Notes under the pieces: generated by a model | Database searches by the model: none | The model's input: only the letters and a program-made list of their open reading frames with translations | Told to the model about the DNA's origin: nothing | Program-made: the position numbers and the translations under genes | Assembly (NCBI GenBank): GCA_013815485.1 | Contig: JACDGB010000004.1 | Coordinates: 1-16,373, forward strand | Length of the DNA stretch: 16,373 nt | Reading direction: 5' to 3' | Source: Rubrobacter sp. | GTDB lineage: Bacteria > Actinomycetota > Rubrobacteria > Rubrobacterales > Rubrobacteraceae | Shown here: positions 13,877-16,373 of the stretch, piece after piece | Position numbering within the stretch: the first letter of the stretch is position 1 | Layout: every line of letters begins with the position of its first letter

Positions 13877-15609
13877 TGTTTCGGAAGGTGCTGGTTGCGA
13901 ACCGCGGTGAGATCTCCGTCCGCATCATCCGCGCTTTGCGGGAGATGGGCATAACGAGCGTCGCCGTGTACTCGGACGCGGATCGGGATTCGTTGCACAC
14001 TCGGCTGGCGGACGAGGCGTACCACGTCGGCCCGACGCCCGCTTCGGAGAGTTATTTGAACATGGAGAAGCTAATCGAGGTGGGGAAGAGGTCCGGGGCT
14101 GAGGCGGTGCATCCAGGGTACGGATTCCTGGCGGAGAGCACACCTTTCGCCCGCGCGGTCGCGGAGGCGGGGATGATCTGGATCGGGCCTCATCCCGAAG
14201 CCATCGAGACGATGGGGAGCAAGGTCGAGTCGAGGCGCATCATGGCGAAGGCGGGCGTTCCGATCACACCCGGCACCGAAGTCCCGGTGAAGTCTGCGGA
14301 GTCCATCCTCGATTTCGCCACCGAACATGGCTACCCGGTCGCGGTGAAAGCCTCGTCGGGCGGCGGCGGCAAGGGTTTCGCCGTGGCGAATGACAAGACG
14401 GAAGCAAGCTCCGCCTTCGAGCGGGCGAGCCGCGAGGGCGAAGCGTACTTCGGGGACGGCTCCGTATATCTGGAGAAGTATCTATCCGCGCCGCGCCACA
14501 TCGAGATACAGGTGATGCGTGATAAACACGGCAATGCCGTCCACCTCGGTGAACGCGACTGCTCCATCCAACGCCGCCACCAGAAGCTGGTCGAGGAATG
14601 TCCCTCCCCGGCCATGACGCCGGAGATGCGCGATGCGATGGGCCGGGCCGCCGTGGACGCTGCCGAGGCCGTCGGATACGACTCGGTCGGGACGTGTGAG
14701 TTCCTGGTCGAGGGGGATGAGTTCTTCTTCCTGGAGATGAATACCCGCGTCCAGGTCGAGCATCCCGTTACCGAAGAGGTCACCGGAATAGACATCGTGC
14801 AGACTGGTATCCGCATCTCCGCCGGAGAAAAATTGCCATTCACCCAGGAGGACGTTACCTGGCGCGGACACGCCATCGAGGTGCGCCTGAATGCCGAAGA
14901 CCCGGCGAACAACTTCGTCCCGAGCCCTGGAACCATCACCGTCTACGAGGAGCCCGGTGGTCCCGGCGTGAGGGTGGATTCATCCCTGATAGGACCGGGC
15001 GTGGTGGCGGAGTCCTACGATCCCCTGTTCGCAAAGCTGATCGTGCGTGGCGCGAACCGCGAGGATACCTTGAGACGGTTGCGGCGCGCACTGGCGGAGT
15101 TCAGGGTGGAGGGTATCGCCACGACTCTCCCGTTCTTTCGGGCTCTCCTCGACGACGAACATTTCGTCTCCGGCTCGTATACGACGGGCTTCGTGGCCGA
15201 GCGGCTCGATAAGTTGGGGATGACGCCTGCTTCTCCAGGAGTTGCTGGCGAGCCGTCAGAAAAAGCTGTCAGGGATGTCGAGGTCGAGGTGAATGGGAAG
15301 CTCTTCCGGGTGCGAGTTTTCTCGGATGAAGGGTCTGGGCGGGGTAGTGGGGCTCCGCGGCGGGCTGGTGGGACTTCGCGGCGGGCTGGTGGTGGGGAGG
15401 GCGCGGTGTCGTCGCCGATGCAGGGGACCATAGTCAGGGTAAACGTGGAGCCGGGGCAGGCGGTCGCGGCGGACGAGGCGGTATGCGCGCTGGAGGCGAT
15501 GAAGATGGAGACGGATATCAGGACCCAGAAAGCCGGCACGGTCTCCGAGGTTCTCGTCGAGGCCGGAGACACTGTTCGCTCCGGACAGCCCCTGGTAGTA
15601 GTCGAGTAG
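13876..15609 (+). CDS. pccA: Acyl-CoA carboxylase alpha subunit: biotin carboxylase fused to biotin carrier domain
   Basis: A 577-aa fusion with GTG start sharing one base with the epsilon stop. Domain order: biotin carboxylase N-terminal (1-110; KVLVANRGEISVRI), ATP-grasp (115-310; glycine loop SSGGGGKGF 160-168, GERDCSIQRRHQKLVEE 225-241, EMNTRVQVEHPVTE 287-300 with metal/bicarbonate residues), C-terminal carboxylase domain (to about 445), a linker with a small Gly/Arg repeat (about 485-508), and a biotinyl domain (510-577) with the biotin site Lys543 in EAMKMET. It carboxylates its own biotin with ATP and bicarbonate and hands CO2 to the beta subunit. Size is typical of actinobacterial AccA/PccA chains, shorter than mitochondrial PCCA, which carries an extra BT domain. 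Confidence 0.95.
   Translation: MFRKVLVANRGEISVRIIRALREMGITSVAVYSDADRDSLHTRLADEAYHVGPTPASESYLNMEKLIEVGKRSGAEAVHPGYGFLAESTPFARAVAEAGMIWIGPHPEAIETMGSKVESRRIMAKAGVPITPGTEVPVKSAESILDFATEHGYPVAVKASSGGGGKGFAVANDKTEASSAFERASREGEAYFGDGSVYLEKYLSAPRHIEIQVMRDKHGNAVHLGERDCSIQRRHQKLVEECPSPAMTPEMRDAMGRAAVDAAEAVGYDSVGTCEFLVEGDEFFFLEMNTRVQVEHPVTEEVTGIDIVQTGIRISAGEKLPFTQEDVTWRGHAIEVRLNAEDPANNFVPSPGTITVYEEPGGPGVRVDSSLIGPGVVAESYDPLFAKLIVRGANREDTLRRLRRALAEFRVEGIATTLPFFRALLDDEHFVSGSYTTGFVAERLDKLGMTPASPGVAGEPSEKAVRDVEVEVNGKLFRVRVFSDEGSGRGSGAPRRAGGTSRRAGGGEGAVSSPMQGTIVRVNVEPGQAVAADEAVCALEAMKMETDIRTQKAGTVSEVLVEAGDTVRSGQPLVVVE
15349..15390 (+). repeat. Two 21-bp tandem copies in the carboxylase alpha linker
   Basis: 15349-15369 and 15370-15390 are direct 21-base copies differing at two positions. 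They encode GAPRRAG and GTSRRAG, two seven-residue units in the flexible linker between the biotin carboxylase and biotinyl domains, keeping frame. Copy number probably varies between strains. Confidence 0.75.
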
Positions 15610-15620
15610 GAGACCGACCG

Positions 15621-16373
15621 ATGGCCGAGCATACAGAGGACTACGAGTGGCGTGGCGAGGGCGAGGGAGCGGAGATAGTGCTTTTCGCCCCTGCCGAAAG
15701 CTTCGCTGACCCTGCCATAGAACGCGCACTCCCAGCCGCCCGGCTCCCCGGCATCGAGAGTCCCATGTACGTTGCTACATCATCGGAGGGCTTCGGATGG
15801 GTCGCTGTTTCATCCACGCACGCCGCTCCGGAACTTGCCTCCGCTCCCAGGCGTGGAGTCTTGATCGTGGCCGAAGCGGCGGTCGAAGACCTCGAAGTAT
15901 CACCCGGCGAGATATTGCTGGTCCTGCTCCGGAGCCTCTCCGAAACGAGGCTGCCGCGCATGGACGAGGCTGGCGTGCGGCGAATTTGCGAAGCCGGGGC
16001 GATGGCCGCCGCCGAGGACGCCTTGATCGAAGAGGAAGACCTCGACCTGTTCGGCGCGATGGACGGCGACCCCGACACCGTGGGACGCCGGGCCATCTCC
16101 GCCGGCATGCGGGACTGGGGGATCCAGCCACAGGAGTTGAGGCTCGCGGCAGTGGAAGAGACCTTCGACGCCGACTCAGCCGGGGAACTGGGACTGCGCC
16201 CCGGAACCCTCGCCATCGTCCTCGATGTGGGGGCCGGGGACCTCGGGCGGCTCGCGCTCGCCGCGCACCGGGATCGCATCGCAAACCGGGATTTCGGGGA
16301 GGAAGGCGTGTCCGCCGCGCCACTGGGGACGGAGGAAGCGGAGGATCTTATGGCGGCGTTGCGGGTAGCGGCC
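15621..16373 (+). CDS. RtcB-family protein, probably catalytically inactive (3' end beyond window)
   Basis: An open frame of 251 codons running off the right edge; ATG 7 bases after AGGAGA (15608-15613), 11 bases past the carboxylase stop. It follows the RtcB RNA-ligase layout in order: DYEWRGEGEG near the start, RLPGIESP (41-48, RtcB LPGIVGP), EGFGW (56-60, for H-x-GYGFP), AGAMAAAEDALIEEEDLDLF (125-144), DGDPDTVGRRAISAGMRDWG (148-167), VEETFDADSAGELGL (178-192), VLDVGAGDLG (200-209, for M-I-H-S-G-S-R-G-L-G) and APLGTEEAEDLMAALRVAA at the edge (RtcB APL-x-S-P-E-G-x-x-Y-x-x-A-M). The metal-binding parts are absent: no GYDINCG cysteine motif, no GxGNHF histidine, Asp for the H-S-G-S-R histidine, and no histidine before EGFGW. 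It is therefore probably not an active ligase; its role is unknown. The C-terminal guanylated histidine region is outside the window. Aligned from memory of the family. Confidence 0.75.
   Translation, partial: MAEHTEDYEWRGEGEGAEIVLFAPAESFADPAIERALPAARLPGIESPMYVATSSEGFGWVAVSSTHAAPELASAPRRGVLIVAEAAVEDLEVSPGEILLVLLRSLSETRLPRMDEAGVRRICEAGAMAAAEDALIEEEDLDLFGAMDGDPDTVGRRAISAGMRDWGIQPQELRLAAVEETFDADSAGELGLRPGTLAIVLDVGAGDLGRLALAAHRDRIANRDFGEEGVSAAPLGTEEAEDLMAALRVAA

Noticed and set aside
1..16373. tRNA, rRNA, CRISPR array, riboswitch or phage structural genes
   Set aside because: Looked for cloverleaf ends, regular spaced repeats, conserved cobalamin-riboswitch-like boxes before the mutase and phage genes; none seen by eye.

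Overview
The window is high-GC bacterial DNA with GTG and TTG starts, tightly overlapping genes, an acyl-CoA carboxylase epsilon subunit and actinobacterial-style -10 boxes. It most likely comes from a deep-branching actinobacterium; Rubrobacter or a relative is my guess from gene content, not something the sequence proves. Almost everything is acyl-CoA metabolism, read rightward.

Layout. (1) 1-714: the first codons of an IS630-type transposase run off the left edge (minus strand), then a gene-free stretch with a 17-bp hairpin, then a small two-helix membrane protein (minus strand). (2) 936-2579: a B12-dependent acyl-CoA mutase large subunit without its B12-binding domain; its two specificity residues are those of isobutyryl-CoA mutase rather than methylmalonyl-CoA mutase. 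(3) 2648-6529: an alpha/beta hydrolase, then a regulator-CoA transferase-lyase operon: IclR regulator with TGGAAT-type half-sites just upstream, CaiB/BaiF CoA transferase and an HMG-CoA-lyase homologue with altered active-site residues; these last three genes overlap end to start. (4) 6737-10087: E1 alpha, E1 beta and E2 of a branched-chain 2-oxoacid dehydrogenase complex (no E3 here), followed by a GNAT acetyltransferase. (5) 10701-11484: a truncated DUF433 fragment, an intact DUF433 protein and a DUF5615 PIN-like protein, resembling a toxin-antitoxin pair placed between metabolic operons. (6) 11557-15609: a propionyl-CoA-type carboxylase operon: beta subunit (probably leaderless), a multi-helix membrane protein, a 72-aa epsilon-like subunit and a biotin carboxylase/biotin carrier fusion, each overlapping the next. 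(7) 15621-end: the start of an RtcB-family protein that has lost the metal-binding motifs visible in this part.

How it fits together. The oxoacid dehydrogenase would convert the keto acids of valine, leucine and isoleucine to branched acyl-CoAs; an isobutyryl-CoA mutase would interconvert isobutyryl-CoA and n-butyryl-CoA; propionyl-CoA carboxylase would take the propionyl-CoA from valine/isoleucine or odd-chain breakdown. The CoA transferase/lyase pair looks like activation and cleavage of a branched hydroxy acid, but the substrate is not readable from sequence. Missing partners include E3, the mutase B12-binding subunit and its MeaB-type chaperone, methylmalonyl-CoA epimerase and a methylmalonyl-CoA mutase. 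The most unusual items are the RtcB pseudo-ligase candidate, the variant lyase, and the membrane protein inside the carboxylase operon.
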